Positions 36,995 through 45,741 of a stretch of 64,000 nucleotides of DNA are shown piece by piece; position 1 is the first letter of the stretch; the number at the start of each line of letters is the position of its first letter. The position numbers were made by a program, and so were the translations under genes. A model generated the notes under the pieces. The model made no database searches. It saw nothing but the letters and a program-made list of their open reading frames with translations, and had not been told where the DNA came from. The DNA lies in NCBI GenBank assembly GCA_963753845.1, contig CAVWEI010000017.1:390582-454581 (forward strand), read 5' to 3'. The DNA is from Thiosocius sp963753845. GTDB taxonomy: Bacteria; Pseudomonadota; Gammaproteobacteria; Chromatiales; Chromatiaceae.

Positions 36995-38188
36995 TCAGGC
37001 CTCGAAGAAGTTGCCAACGGCCTCGGCCAGTGCTTGATACTGCCGCCTGTCATTGTAGACATGGGCACTTATACGCAGGACGCGCTTGGGAGGCGCGGGC
37101 CAGGGCACGACGACCGCCTCGAAATGCCGCCGGTGGAGATCGCGCAACAGCGGATCTGGATCGGCCATGGAGAAGGGTGCGTCCGAGTCGGCATCCGGCA
37201 GAGGCACCGTCGCCAACGCGGCGATCATGCTCTCGGGTGCCGGGGAAGTGATGCCGAGTCGATCACAGAGCTGTTGCCGTCCATACAGGACCAAGCTCTT
37301 TTGGTGTGCCCGCAGTTCGGCGAAGCCGCCAGGGAAGAGTCCGCGCAACAAAGTGATGCCTTCAGGGATGCACAGCCAGGGTGTCGGGTCATCCGTGCCA
37401 GTCCAGTCAAATTCTTCGAGGAATCGGGAGCGGTGCGCCTCCGGACGGGTGCTGGCCCCATGGCTGATCGATGTCGGACGGATGCGGTCCTGCCAATCCC
37501 TGCGTACCCAAAGAAGGGCCGAGCCCTTGGGAGTGCAAAGCCACTTGTGACAGTTGCCCGTGTAGGCGAGCGCACCCAGCTTGTCGAGCTCGAGTTCGAC
37601 CTGCCCCGGCCCATGGGCACCGTCAACGAGCGTCTCGATTCCGCGCTCGTGCATGGCTCCAACGACGCCCTGGATCGGCATGACAAGCCCGGTGGTACTC
37701 GTGATGTGATCGATCAGGAGGAACCGGGTCTTCGAAGTTACCTTGGATAGCAGGGCCTGGAGGATCTGATCCTCATTCTGGATGGGGAATGGAATCCTGA
37801 CGACCTCGACTCTTGCCCGCGACTGCCCTGCGACGAAGTCGAGGGCATTGCGACTGGCGCCATAAGCCATGTTTGTGACCAGGAGTTCATCCCCCGGGTG
37901 GAGATCCAAGGATTTCAGAACGGTATTGACGCCGCTCGTGGCATTGCGCACAAACACCAGATCCAGGGGACTTGCACCGACGAATGCGGCGAGTTCCTCC
38001 CGCACTGGTGCAAGCAGACCCGGCAGGCGTCGGACCATGAACCGAGTGAGGTTGGACTCCATTTCCATCCGCAGTTCTGTCTGCCTTTCAAGGACGGGTC
38101 TTGGACATGCCCCGAACGATCCATGATTGAGATGGATGGTGTTTGGATCGAGGGCCCAAAGTGAGTCGGCGATCTTGTCGCAGTTCAT
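36995..38188 (-). CDS. class V aminotransferase (isopenicillin-N epimerase-like)
   Basis: A 397-residue PLP enzyme. It has the N-terminal IHLNHGSFGACPRPV and the cofactor Asp/His region TLVDGAHGPGQ. The Schiff-base Lys is probably in GNCHKWLCTPKGSALLW. A C-terminal RISAHVYN holds the substrate Arg. These fit the isopenicillin-N-epimerase-like branch of class V aminotransferases and cysteine desulfurases. No active-site Cys loop like that of NifS is evident. The ATG at 38188 is chosen; the longer frame to 38320 reads through a repeat-containing region. It is the last gene after arsR-gapdh-arsJ on this strand, but with a 268-base gap. Confidence 0.85.
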   Translation of the reverse strand: MNCDKIADSLWALDPNTIHLNHGSFGACPRPVLERQTELRMEMESNLTRFMVRRLPGLLAPVREELAAFVGASPLDLVFVRNATSGVNTVLKSLDLHPGDELLVTNMAYGASRNALDFVAGQSRARVEVVRIPFPIQNEDQILQALLSKVTSKTRFLLIDHITSTTGLVMPIQGVVGAMHERGIETLVDGAHGPGQVELELDKLGALAYTGNCHKWLCTPKGSALLWVRRDWQDRIRPTSISHGASTRPEAHRSRFLEEFDWTGTDDPTPWLCIPEGITLLRGLFPGGFAELRAHQKSLVLYGRQQLCDRLGITSPAPESMIAALATVPLPDADSDAPFSMADPDPLLRDLHRRHFEAVVVPWPAPPKRVLRISAHVYNDRRQYQALAEAVGNFFEA

Positions 38189-38221
38189 CTTGTGCACCTT
38201 GGCCTGGCAATCACTTCCCAA

Positions 38222-38453
38222 GCGACTGAGCGGGTTAAAGGCAGACTCCGTGAATACTGCGCCGGCCAAAGCCGGCGGCTTCTGCTTCGTGATGTATTCC
38301 TGCCAGACCTCACGGGCCACATACTCACTGCTCTCTACCGAATATCCCCACGCTTACCGATGCCGGCCCCAGTCGTAGGTCAGGTTGCGCCTGACGGATG
38401 ATCGGCCGGCACAGCCGGCCCTGCGACTGAGCAGGTCAAAGGCAGACTTCCTG
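38222..38453. repeat. pair of direct repeats with GGCCGGC hairpins
   Basis: Two copies of a motif of about 29 bases beginning GCGACTGAGC(G/A)GGT lie at 38222-38250 and 38423-38453, differing at a few positions. Each is beside a perfect hairpin (GCCGGC-CAAA-GCCGGC at 38261-38276; GGCCGGC-ACA-GCCGGCC at 38404-38420). They fill the gap between the aminotransferase gene and arsJ. They look like REP-type repeats or the ends of a decayed element. Confidence 0.55.
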
Positions 38454-38456
38454 CAA

Positions 38457-39668
38457 TCAGGGCGCCGTCGGGGCCGCAACCTCGGGTAACCTGATCGAAA
38501 GCAGCACGGTGGCCAGTACGAAGGCCGCCGACCACCAGAGGCAGCCCTCCAGGCCATGCGTCTGGTAGGCCCAACCCGACAGGACAGTCCCGGCCAGTCG
38601 TCCGCCGGCGTTTGCCATGTAGTAGAAGCCGACGTTCATCGACACCTTGTCGAAGTCTGAGTAGGCCAGGATCAGGTAGGAGTGCACCGCGGAGTTAACC
38701 GCAAACACGAAGCCGAACAGGATGAGCCCGGCGACAACCACCAGTTGCGGATCCCATCCCTGTGCAAGTGCCAGTGCGATAGCGGCCGGCACAATGCCAA
38801 GGACCACCGCCCAATTGCGTGCAGAGGCCCCACCGGGCCCGCCACCGTGGTGGCTGCGTCGAAGCAGCCTGGGCGCCGACGCCTGCACCACGCCATAACC
38901 GATCACCCACAGGGCGAAGAAGCCACCCACCTGGGTGAAGGTCCAGCCCAGTACCGAGTACAGGAACACAGGAAGCCCGACCACGAACCAGACATCACGC
39001 GAGCCGAACAGGAAGAATCTTGCGGCCGACAGCCAGTTGATCTCCGCCTTCTTGGAAAACACCTGCGTGAATTTCGGCTTGGACTTCATCTTGCCGACGC
39101 CCGAGGGCAGCAACGTCATGGTGGTGATCAAAACCGCGAAAAGGAGTCCGGCCAGGGCAAACAGCGTGTTGCGGAAGCCGATCCACTCCAGCAGGGCCGC
39201 GCCGATGAAAAAGCCTGCGCCCTTCAAGGCGTTCTTCGAGCCCGTCAGCACCGCCACGTACTTGAACAGGCGTGATTCACCGCCGTCGCCTGCCAGTGTC
39301 TTCACACTCGCCTTGGCCGACATCTTGTTCAGGTCCTTTGCGATGCCGGACATCGCCTGGGCCGCCATGACGTAGGGCACCGTCAGCCACGCATCCGGTA
39401 CCGTAAGCATCAGCAGGGCCGCGACCTGCATGGCCATGCCGATATGCATGGTCAGGTTGAGGCCGATCCGTGCACCAAGCCAACCCCCGACCAGGTTGGT
39501 AACGATGCCAAAGAACTCGTAGAACAGGAACAGCATCGCCACTTCGAACGGCGAGTAGCCGAGCTGGTGAAAATACAGCACAACCAGCATGCGGATCGCA
39601 CCGTCAGTGACCGTGAAGGCCCAGTAGCCACCGGTAACGACCAGGTAATTGCGCAGGCTGTTGTCCAT
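38457..39668 (-). CDS. arsJ: ArsJ organoarsenical (1-arseno-3-phosphoglycerate) efflux permease
   Basis: A 403-residue major-facilitator-type membrane protein with about 12 helices. It starts LRNYLVVTGGYWAFTVTDGAIRMLVVLYFHQLGYSPFE and has the AMSGIAKDLNKMSAKASVK loop characteristic of ArsJ. In the known pathway a partner GAPDH makes 1-arseno-3-phosphoglycerate from arsenate and glyceraldehyde-3-phosphate, and ArsJ exports it. That GAPDH gene lies 28 bases upstream, which makes the assignment strong. Confidence 0.93.
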   Translation of the reverse strand: MDNSLRNYLVVTGGYWAFTVTDGAIRMLVVLYFHQLGYSPFEVAMLFLFYEFFGIVTNLVGGWLGARIGLNLTMHIGMAMQVAALLMLTVPDAWLTVPYVMAAQAMSGIAKDLNKMSAKASVKTLAGDGGESRLFKYVAVLTGSKNALKGAGFFIGAALLEWIGFRNTLFALAGLLFAVLITTMTLLPSGVGKMKSKPKFTQVFSKKAEINWLSAARFFLFGSRDVWFVVGLPVFLYSVLGWTFTQVGGFFALWVIGYGVVQASAPRLLRRSHHGGGPGGASARNWAVVLGIVPAAIALALAQGWDPQLVVVAGLILFGFVFAVNSAVHSYLILAYSDFDKVSMNVGFYYMANAGGRLAGTVLSGWAYQTHGLEGCLWWSAAFVLATVLLSIRLPEVAAPTAP

Positions 39669-39696
39669 CAGGCGACCGATGCCTTAAAGTCCATAC

Positions 39697-40701
39697 TCAA
39701 AGCCCCGCCGAGACCTTGCCGACGATGTCCATCATCCGGTTCACATAGCCCCATTCGTTGTCGTACCAGGCATACACCTTCAGTTGGGTGCCGTCGATGA
39801 CCATGGTGGACAGGGCATCGACGATGCTCGAGCGCGGGTCATTGACGTAGTCGATAGAGACAAGCGGCCGTTCCTCGTAGCCAAGGATGCCTTTCAGTTC
39901 GCCTTCTGCGGCCTGCCTGAAGAAGCTATTGACCTCTTCCGCCGTCACCGGGCGTGGCGTCTCGATCACGATGTCGGTCAACGAGGCGTTGAGCAGAGGC
40001 ACACGGACCGCGTGGCCGTTCAGCTTGCCCTCGAGTTCCGGAAAAATCTTTGTGATCGCCCTCGCCGATCCGGTGGTAGTCGGAATCAGCGATTGTCCAC
40101 AGGCACGTGCGCGGCGCAGGTCCTTGTGACCCTTGTCGACGATGATCTGGGTATTGGTGATGTCATGGATGGTGGTCATACAGCCGTGCACGATACCGAT
40201 CTTTTCGTGGATCACCTTGATCACCGGTGCAAGGCAGTTGGTCGTACAGGAGGCCGCTGTCACCAGATGGTGCACATCGGGTTGATACAGGTGGTCATTG
40301 ATCCCATACACGATATTCAGGGCACCCTCTGTCGGCGCCGCGACGATGACTTTTTTCACCCCCTGGTCGAAATAGGCCTGCAGGGACCCTGGCTTCTTGT
40401 GATGCTTGCCGGTGGCCTCGATCACGATATCGCACCCGGACCAGTCGGTGGCTTCTATGGTTGGGTTGCTGCTGTGCCCGATGCTCACACCGTCGATCAG
40501 CATCGCACCATCAGCATCCGCCGAGCATTCCACCGGCCAGGTCCCGTGCACCGAGTCGAACTTGAGAAGGTGCGCGGAGCCCACCGCATCGGTCGCGATC
40601 TCGTTCACCTGCACGATGGAATAGGTCTCGCTGCCCCATCCTGCCCGAACACCCAAGCGACCCATGCGGCCGAAGCCGTTGATACCAACACGAACTGTCA
40701 T
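39697..40701 (-). CDS. ArsJ-associated glyceraldehyde-3-phosphate dehydrogenase
   Basis: A 334-residue GAPDH. NAD site VGINGFGRMGRLGVRA, catalytic Cys in AASCTTNC, and the C-terminal WYDNEWGYVNRM are all intact. The substrate side has SVHGTWP. In ars operons this enzyme uses arsenate in place of phosphate to form an unstable arseno-ester that ArsJ exports. The ATG at 40701 is chosen because it gives the universal GAPDH N-terminus; 16 further in-frame codons upstream are dropped. It is in an operon with arsR and arsJ. Confidence 0.93.
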   Translation of the reverse strand: MTVRVGINGFGRMGRLGVRAGWGSETYSIVQVNEIATDAVGSAHLLKFDSVHGTWPVECSADADGAMLIDGVSIGHSSNPTIEATDWSGCDIVIEATGKHHKKPGSLQAYFDQGVKKVIVAAPTEGALNIVYGINDHLYQPDVHHLVTAASCTTNCLAPVIKVIHEKIGIVHGCMTTIHDITNTQIIVDKGHKDLRRARACGQSLIPTTTGSARAITKIFPELEGKLNGHAVRVPLLNASLTDIVIETPRPVTAEEVNSFFRQAAEGELKGILGYEERPLVSIDYVNDPRSSIVDALSTMVIDGTQLKVYAWYDNEWGYVNRMMDIVGKVSAGL

Positions 40702-40821
40702 TTTGGAAGACCTTTTTGGTGAGACTCGAATGGAGTCGTAATGATGCATCCCTGTTCGCCACGAACAGGCAGAGCCAGCAAATAAGGCAGCGCTGAAGAT
40801 GTCTGGCGTGAAATCGGTCGG

Positions 40822-41175
40822 TCACGCACAGCGCGCAGCGACGGGCTGGTCCGGGCTCGCAGCCATAGTCGCGAGATCGCGCGAAAAGGGTTGCATGCCA
40901 AACACCCCCTGCGCTGTTTCATCCAGGACAGCAGCCACCCAATCCGGAAGATCCGGATTTAAACAATAGTAGATCCACAGGCCCTCTCTGCGGTCGCTCA
41001 CCAGTCGGGCCTCGCGCAACTGGGCAAGGTGCCGAGACATGTGTGGCTGCGAGGCACCAATGGCCCCCGTCAATTCACAAACGCAAAGCTCATCGAAGGC
41101 GTGCAACAGCAACAGACAGCGCAGGCGTGTATCGTGAGACAGCGCAGCAAAAAGATCGGTGGGTTTAATATTCAC
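40822..41175 (-). CDS. arsR: ArsR-family arsenical repressor
   Basis: A 117-residue winged-helix regulator. LFAALSHDTRLRCLLLL is the canonical N-terminus, ELCVCELTGAIGASQPHMSRHLAQLREA holds the CVC metalloid site and recognition helix, followed by the wing. The GTG at 41175 is chosen because it fits the family start; an ATG at 41244 would put the promoter and operator inside the gene. It should release DNA on binding As(III) or Sb(III). It is the first gene of the arsR-gapdh-arsJ operon. Confidence 0.92.
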   Translation of the reverse strand: MNIKPTDLFAALSHDTRLRCLLLLHAFDELCVCELTGAIGASQPHMSRHLAQLREARLVSDRREGLWIYYCLNPDLPDWVAAVLDETAQGVFGMQPFSRDLATMAASPDQPVAARCA

Positions 41176-41182
41176 ATGCGAA

Positions 41183-41211
41183 AATATACCGTTGACAGTA
41201 TATATGTTCAA
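41183..41211 (-). promoter_or_regulatory. arsR promoter with overlapping operator palindrome
   Basis: On the minus strand, TTGAAC (41206-41211), a 17-base spacer and TATATT (41183-41188) make a strong sigma70 promoter. ATATAC/GTATAT arms at 41184-41203 form an inverted repeat across the spacer and -10 element, a natural ArsR operator. The -10 box ends only 7 bases before the GTG start, so the transcript should begin at or within a few bases of it. Confidence 0.75.
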
Positions 41212-41426
41212 GCAGATATATCGCGTTGTGTCCGAGAAACTCAAGCACCTGTCATCTTTCAGTGCGGTGGCGAGTTCCGGGGCCGATGGTCCTGGTTGCT
41301 CCGGGGGCCCCAGAGTCGCCGCCAGGCATCACCCTGCCAGCAGGTTACTGAAGAGTGTGTATCGCCCGACCTCAAGGTGGGGTTCGCCATGGTCAGCGAT
41401 TGCGGCGCGGCGATGTCGTCGGTTCT

Positions 41427-41852
41427 TATGACAGCAATCCACGCTTTTCCCAGGCGCTTATGGTAACTGGACGTTTGAAAGAACATCGATACTTGCTGCT
41501 TCCCAAGCGCAAAAACAACGACAAAGATACCCCGCTCATCCTCTCGTTCTCGGCGGGCGGCACGCGTGCAGCGGCCTTATCTTACGGCATGCTGGAAGAG
41601 CTTCGGCACACCAACATCGTGGTCGACGGCAAGCAACGCCGGCTGATGGTTACTCGCTCAGGCGCGGCTCGCAGACGTCACCAAGGCGAAAGCCGAGGCC
41701 AGCCTTCCGGATTTCTGGAGGTTGTCAGTATCAGCTTCGACGAGATCACGAACCCGGAGGAGCGCGCCTATTTCATGAGCCTGCCCACGAGTTTCTCTCT
41801 CCCGCCTGAAGCCATCGAAGAGGGAACCGGCGCCCTATGCCTGCCGCGTGCG
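41427..41852 (+). pseudogene. decayed patatin-like phospholipase
   Basis: The frame begins with YDSNPRFSQALMVTGRL and LILSFSAGGTRAAALSYGMLEELR, the usual N-terminal region of patatin-like phospholipases where a GGGxR oxyanion loop is expected (here AGGTR). It then jumps to FLEVVSISFDEITNPEERAYFMSLPTSFSLPPEAIEE, which belongs near the C-terminus. The catalytic GxSxG block and most of the central domain are missing, and a second frame carries a short intervening piece. There is no proper start. I read it as a remnant with a large internal deletion. Confidence 0.7.
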
Positions 41853-41854
41853 TT

Positions 41855-42358
41855 TCAGGACGAAGACACCGGAATCCGGCGACGCCTGGCGCGTTCGTGT
41901 TTTGGCAAAGTAATACTCAGCACGCCTTTTCTGTATCGCGCCTCCGCGGCATTCCCGTCCACCGCCACGGGCAATGGCATCGCCCGTTCAAAACTCCCAT
42001 AGGCACATTCCATTACGTGGAAACGGCCTTCCTTCCGATCTTTCTCCACCCGCTTCTCGCCGCGCACGACCAGGTAATCGTCGATCACATCAATATCGAA
42101 ATTGTCCTTGTCCATTCCCGGGGCCTCGAGCCGCACCGTGACAGTGTCCTCGTCTTCCTGCACCTCAGCGGCCAGCAGGCCCCAGTCGGCCGAGTGTCGG
42201 ATTACCTGGTCTTCCCAGGTATCCAGATCATCCTGTTTGGCCAGGGGGCGGAAGCGCGTCATGGCATGCTCCGCACTCTCACGGAGCTTATGCCAGCCCT
42301 CGGTGAGGTTTTCCCAGGTCCTGCCCAGACTGTTACGTAGTTGATTCAGGGTGCTCAT
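41855..42358 (-). CDS. Hsp20-family small heat-shock protein (divergent)
   Basis: A 167-residue protein with an alpha-crystallin domain: VTVRLEAPGMDKDNFDIDVIDDYLVVRGEKR, then YGSFERAMPLP, with a C-terminal IPV anchoring motif (RRRRIPVSSS). The long N-terminal arm (about 60 residues) is predicted helical. It would hold unfolding proteins for the CbpA/DnaK system encoded just upstream. It follows the CbpM gene by 25 bases on the same strand. Confidence 0.85.
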   Translation of the reverse strand: MSTLNQLRNSLGRTWENLTEGWHKLRESAEHAMTRFRPLAKQDDLDTWEDQVIRHSADWGLLAAEVQEDEDTVTVRLEAPGMDKDNFDIDVIDDYLVVRGEKRVEKDRKEGRFHVMECAYGSFERAMPLPVAVDGNAAEARYRKGVLSITLPKHERARRRRIPVSSS

Positions 42359-42383
42359 GTATCCTCCTCGCGCTCAAAGCGTT

Positions 42384-42701
42384 TCAGCGTCGAAAAAACA
42401 ATGCCTCCAGCAGACGCACACGCTCGCGCAACTGCTGCATCTCATCCAATAACTCGACCGCCAGCGCGGCACCGGCCGGATTGACTCCAAGATCGCGCTC
42501 GAGCCTGACCGCACTCAGCGCCCGGCCGAGATCACTGCTGGCGAACCGCCACTCACGCTGGGTCGAGCCTTGCGGGGTCAGGACGCCCTCCGATACCAGG
42601 ACGAGGATCTGTTCCGCGGTAACACCGCAACAGCGTGAGATCTCCGCGAGCGAAAAGCTGTATTCGATATCCGGTTGATATGTCTGTTGGCTGCCGATCA
42701 C
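42384..42701 (-). CDS. cbpM: chaperone-modulator protein CbpM
   Basis: A 105-residue protein. YSFSLAEISRCCGVTAEQILVLVSEGVLTP is a MerR-like helix-turn-helix head, followed by a helical dimer region (LGVNPAGAALAVELLDEMQQLRERVRLLEALF). This matches CbpM, the specific inhibitor of the DnaJ homologue CbpA. It begins one base after the cbpA-like gene, as in other bacteria. It probably binds the J-domain and blocks DnaK stimulation and DNA binding. Confidence 0.88.
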   Translation of the reverse strand: MIGSQQTYQPDIEYSFSLAEISRCCGVTAEQILVLVSEGVLTPQGSTQREWRFASSDLGRALSAVRLERDLGVNPAGAALAVELLDEMQQLRERVRLLEALFFRR

Positions 42702-42702
42702 C

Positions 42703-43665
42703 TCAACCTCCCAGATGCGCCCTTGGATTGAATGGCATCTCGCGTGCCATCTTTTCGTACAGCGCCTTCATGTCGGCGCTGTCGGCCGGTGGTGCGATGA
42801 TCTGCAGCACCGCATACTGATCACCGGGCGTTTCACCCGCGATCGGAATGCCACGCCCCTTGAGCCGCAGCTTCTGACCGCTTCGTGCACCGGCTGCAAT
42901 ATTGAGATCGACTGCCCCACCCAATGTCGGCACCTTGACCTTACCCCCCAACGCGGCCTCCCAGGGGGTGATCGGCAGGTTGAGGAACACGTCCTTGCCC
43001 TCGACCTGGTAGAGCCGATGGGGCTTCAACTGGACCTCAAGAAACAGGTCACCGGCCGGCCCACCGTTGTGACCCGCCCCGCCCTGTCCCGCGAGCCGGA
43101 TCCGCTTGCCCGAGGTGACACCGCGCGGGATCTTCACCTGCAGCTTCCGCACCCTGCTGCTCAGACGCCCCTGCGGGTCGTACTCCGGCACCTGCAGCTG
43201 CAGGCTGAGCGTGGCCCCGTTGAATGCATCTTCGAGGCTGACCTCGATCTTGGAATGGTGGTCCTCACCACGCCCACGAGACCGCGGTCTGTGCGAAAAG
43301 CCCCCTGCACGGAAATTCCCACCGCGCCCGAAAAGGGACTCGAAGAAATCGGAAAACCCGGCCTCGTCGGCCGCAGTGTAGCCACCACCGGAGAATTCGA
43401 AGCCTGCATCCCAGTCAGGCGGCGGTCTGAAATCCTGACCGGCCTTCCAGTTGCGGCCGAGTTGGTCGTAGGCGACACGTTTTTCCGGGTCTTTGAGCAC
43501 CTCATAGGCCTCGCCGATCTCCTTGAAACGGACCTCCGCATCGGTCTCCTTGCTGACGTCCGGGTGAAACTTGCGGGCCAGCTTGCGATAGGCACGCTTT
43601 ATCTCATCCTGGGTGGCGTCGCGCGCCACGCCCATGACGGAGTAATAGTCTTTGTAGTCCATCAA
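42703..43665 (-). CDS. cbpA: DnaJ-class co-chaperone CbpA
   Basis: A 320-residue J-protein without a zinc-finger domain. The J-domain has DYYSVMGVARDATQDEIKRAYRKLARKFHPDVS with the HPD motif, a Gly/Phe-rich stretch (GFSDFFESLFGRGG) follows, and then two beta-rich substrate domains (LRLKGRGIP). Length and layout match CbpA. Two adjacent ATGs give MMDYKDYY or MDYKDYY. It sits with CbpM and two Hsp20 genes in a heat-shock cluster. Confidence 0.92.
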   Translation of the reverse strand: MMDYKDYYSVMGVARDATQDEIKRAYRKLARKFHPDVSKETDAEVRFKEIGEAYEVLKDPEKRVAYDQLGRNWKAGQDFRPPPDWDAGFEFSGGGYTAADEAGFSDFFESLFGRGGNFRAGGFSHRPRSRGRGEDHHSKIEVSLEDAFNGATLSLQLQVPEYDPQGRLSSRVRKLQVKIPRGVTSGKRIRLAGQGGAGHNGGPAGDLFLEVQLKPHRLYQVEGKDVFLNLPITPWEAALGGKVKVPTLGGAVDLNIAAGARSGQKLRLKGRGIPIAGETPGDQYAVLQIIAPPADSADMKALYEKMAREMPFNPRAHLGG

Positions 43666-43769
43666 TCGCTGCCCTTAATCTCGGATCGAATAGCCTCTAA
43701 TCGAATTCCTGCGAGCAGCCGAAACGGCGCCCGGCGCCGCATATCCCTGGCACCGGGCACCCGATTCCG

Positions 43770-44204
43770 TCAGCTGTTGACGGAGATCTTGCGTGGCTGC
43801 ACTTCTTCCTTCTTGCCAATCCTTACCTCGAGCACACCATGGTTGCTCTTGGCCGAGATCTTCTCGGCATCGGCGCTGTCCGGCAGGCTGAAACGCCGGT
43901 AGAAGCTACCGAAGCTGCGTTCGACCCGCTTGTAGCCCTCACGTTGCTCTTTCTTCTCGGACTCTTTCTCGCCCTTGATGGTCAGCATACCGTTTTCCAT
44001 GTGCACCTCGATATCCTTCGGGTCCACGCCCGGAATATCGGCAACGATCAGGAAGCTGTCTTTTTCCTCCTTGATATCGACCGCAGGCACCCAATCGCTG
44101 GTCGCGACACTGCTGCCCTCCGCCGTACGCGTATCCATCGCACGCTCCATTTCCTTGCGCATCTGGTCCAGCAGGCCCAAAGGCTCGTATCTCATCATGC
44201 TCAT
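43770..44204 (-). CDS. Hsp20-family small heat-shock protein
   Basis: A 144-residue protein with a full alpha-crystallin domain: VPAVDIKEEKDSFLIVADIPGVDPKDIEVHMENGMLTIKGEK, FYRRFSLPDSAD and GVLEVRIGKKE. The C-terminus is RKISVNS, giving the I-x-V anchor. A GAGGAAAGAG ribosome site precedes the ATG. A sigma32-type promoter lies about 65 bases upstream, so it is probably the head of the heat-shock cluster. Confidence 0.93.
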   Translation of the reverse strand: MSMMRYEPLGLLDQMRKEMERAMDTRTAEGSSVATSDWVPAVDIKEEKDSFLIVADIPGVDPKDIEVHMENGMLTIKGEKESEKKEQREGYKRVERSFGSFYRRFSLPDSADAEKISAKSNHGVLEVRIGKKEEVQPRKISVNS

Positions 44205-44268
44205 GACTCTTTCCTCCTCAACTCAGGTGTCATATGAGGGACCCCGGGGGCCCCCCGTCCTGCCTGAG

Positions 44269-44298
44269 AGATGGGATCCGTACCCCCGATTTCAAGGG
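44269..44298 (-). promoter_or_regulatory. sigma32 (heat-shock) promoter
   Basis: On the minus strand CCCTTGAAA (44290-44298), 14 bases, then CCCATCT (44269-44275) fits the RpoH consensus (CTTGAAA and CCCATnT). It points at the Hsp20 gene starting at 44204. Confidence 0.75.
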
Positions 44299-44379
44299 TT
44301 GGATTCTGCTGCAGATCAAAGGATGAGAAAACGCTTGTTCCAGGCCCGGTGGCGGACGCGGCATATCGTTTGTGGGGTG

Positions 44380-45741
44380 CTACGCCACCAGGGTATAACA
44401 GGGCGTGTACTCGCCCTGAAGCTTCATGCGGCGTTGCTGTACGAACCGCTGCAGCAGGTCGTCCATGGCCGCCACCATGCGTGCATCGGCATGGATCTCG
44501 AACGGCCCATACTGTTCGACCGCGCGGATGCCGTTTTCCTTGACGTTGCCGGCCACGATGCCGGAAAAGGCGCGTCGCAGATTGGCTGCCAGCTGGTGCG
44601 CCGGCTGGTCACGATCCAGCGACAGGCCCGCCATCGCCTGATGGCTGGGTACGAAAGGTTGCTGAAGATCCTTCTCGATATACAGCTGCCAGTTGAAGTA
44701 GAAGGCGTCCCGGCCATCCTGGCGGAACGACTTCACTGCCTCCATCGCCTTCTTCATGGATCGGGCCACCTCGACCGGGTCGTCGATCACGATGCGGTAG
44801 TATCGCTGCGCCGCCGGCCCCAGGGTCTCGCTGACATATCGATCCACCGCCCCGAAGTACTCAGCACTCTCGGCCGGTCCCGTCAGGATCAGCGGGAACT
44901 GGTGGCCGGCGTTCTCGGGATGCATCAGGATACCCAGAAGATAAAGCAGTTCCTCGATTGTCCCGACGCCGCCCGGGAACATGACAATACCGTGCCCTAC
45001 CCGGACAAAGGCCTCGAGTCGCTTTTCGATGTCCGGCAGGATCACAAGTTCATTGACGATCGGATTCGGTGGTTCCGAGGCGACGATACCGGGCTCGGTC
45101 AAGCCGATATAGCGGCCGGTCGAGATGCGCTGCTTCGCATGCCCGATGGTCGCACCCTTCATCGGGCCTTTCATCGCACCCGGTCCGCAGCCGGTGCAGA
45201 CGTCGAGCCCGCGCAGGCCGAACTCGTAGCCGACCTCCTTGCTGTAATCGTACTCCTCGCGCCCGATCGAATGCCCACCCCAGCACACGACGATGTTCGG
45301 ATCGACACTCGGGCGCAGCAAACGCGCATTTCGCAGGATATGGAACACCGCGGAGGTGATGTGCCCGCTCTTGTTCAGATCGATCGTGGGATCACCCAGG
45401 ATCTCATTGTGGGTGTAGATGATGTCACGCAGTACCGCAAACAGGTGTTCGCGGATACCCTGGATCATTTTTCCATCGACGAAGGCCGATGCCGGGGCGT
45501 TCTCAAGCCGCAGCTTGATGCCCTGATTGCGCTGCATCAGGTTGATGCCGAAATCGCGGTAATTATCGAAGATCTCGCGCGCGTCGTCCGTATGGCTGCC
45601 GCTGTTGAGGACCGCCAGGGCGCAGTTCCGAAACAGCCGGTAAAGACCGCGCGCACTGGTATCGAGCAACGAGTTGACCTCGCGCTGCGACAACACCTCG
45701 AGGCTTCCCTCCGGACTGACCGAGGCACTGAATCTTTCCAT
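44380..45741 (-). CDS. ppnN: PpnN nucleotide 5'-monophosphate nucleosidase (YgdH/LOG family)
   Basis: A 453-residue protein, the length of E. coli PpnN. The Rossmann-like core has VVCWGGHSIGREEY, GCGPGAMKGPMKGA and the catalytic MFPGGVGTIEELLYLLGI (PGGxGTxxE). The flanking N- and C-terminal regions are those that bind (p)ppGpp in PpnN. It cleaves purine and pyrimidine nucleoside monophosphates to base and ribose-5-phosphate. It is transcribed alone. Confidence 0.93.
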   Translation of the reverse strand: MERFSASVSPEGSLEVLSQREVNSLLDTSARGLYRLFRNCALAVLNSGSHTDDAREIFDNYRDFGINLMQRNQGIKLRLENAPASAFVDGKMIQGIREHLFAVLRDIIYTHNEILGDPTIDLNKSGHITSAVFHILRNARLLRPSVDPNIVVCWGGHSIGREEYDYSKEVGYEFGLRGLDVCTGCGPGAMKGPMKGATIGHAKQRISTGRYIGLTEPGIVASEPPNPIVNELVILPDIEKRLEAFVRVGHGIVMFPGGVGTIEELLYLLGILMHPENAGHQFPLILTGPAESAEYFGAVDRYVSETLGPAAQRYYRIVIDDPVEVARSMKKAMEAVKSFRQDGRDAFYFNWQLYIEKDLQQPFVPSHQAMAGLSLDRDQPAHQLAANLRRAFSGIVAGNVKENGIRAVEQYGPFEIHADARMVAAMDDLLQRFVQQRRMKLQGEYTPCYTLVA

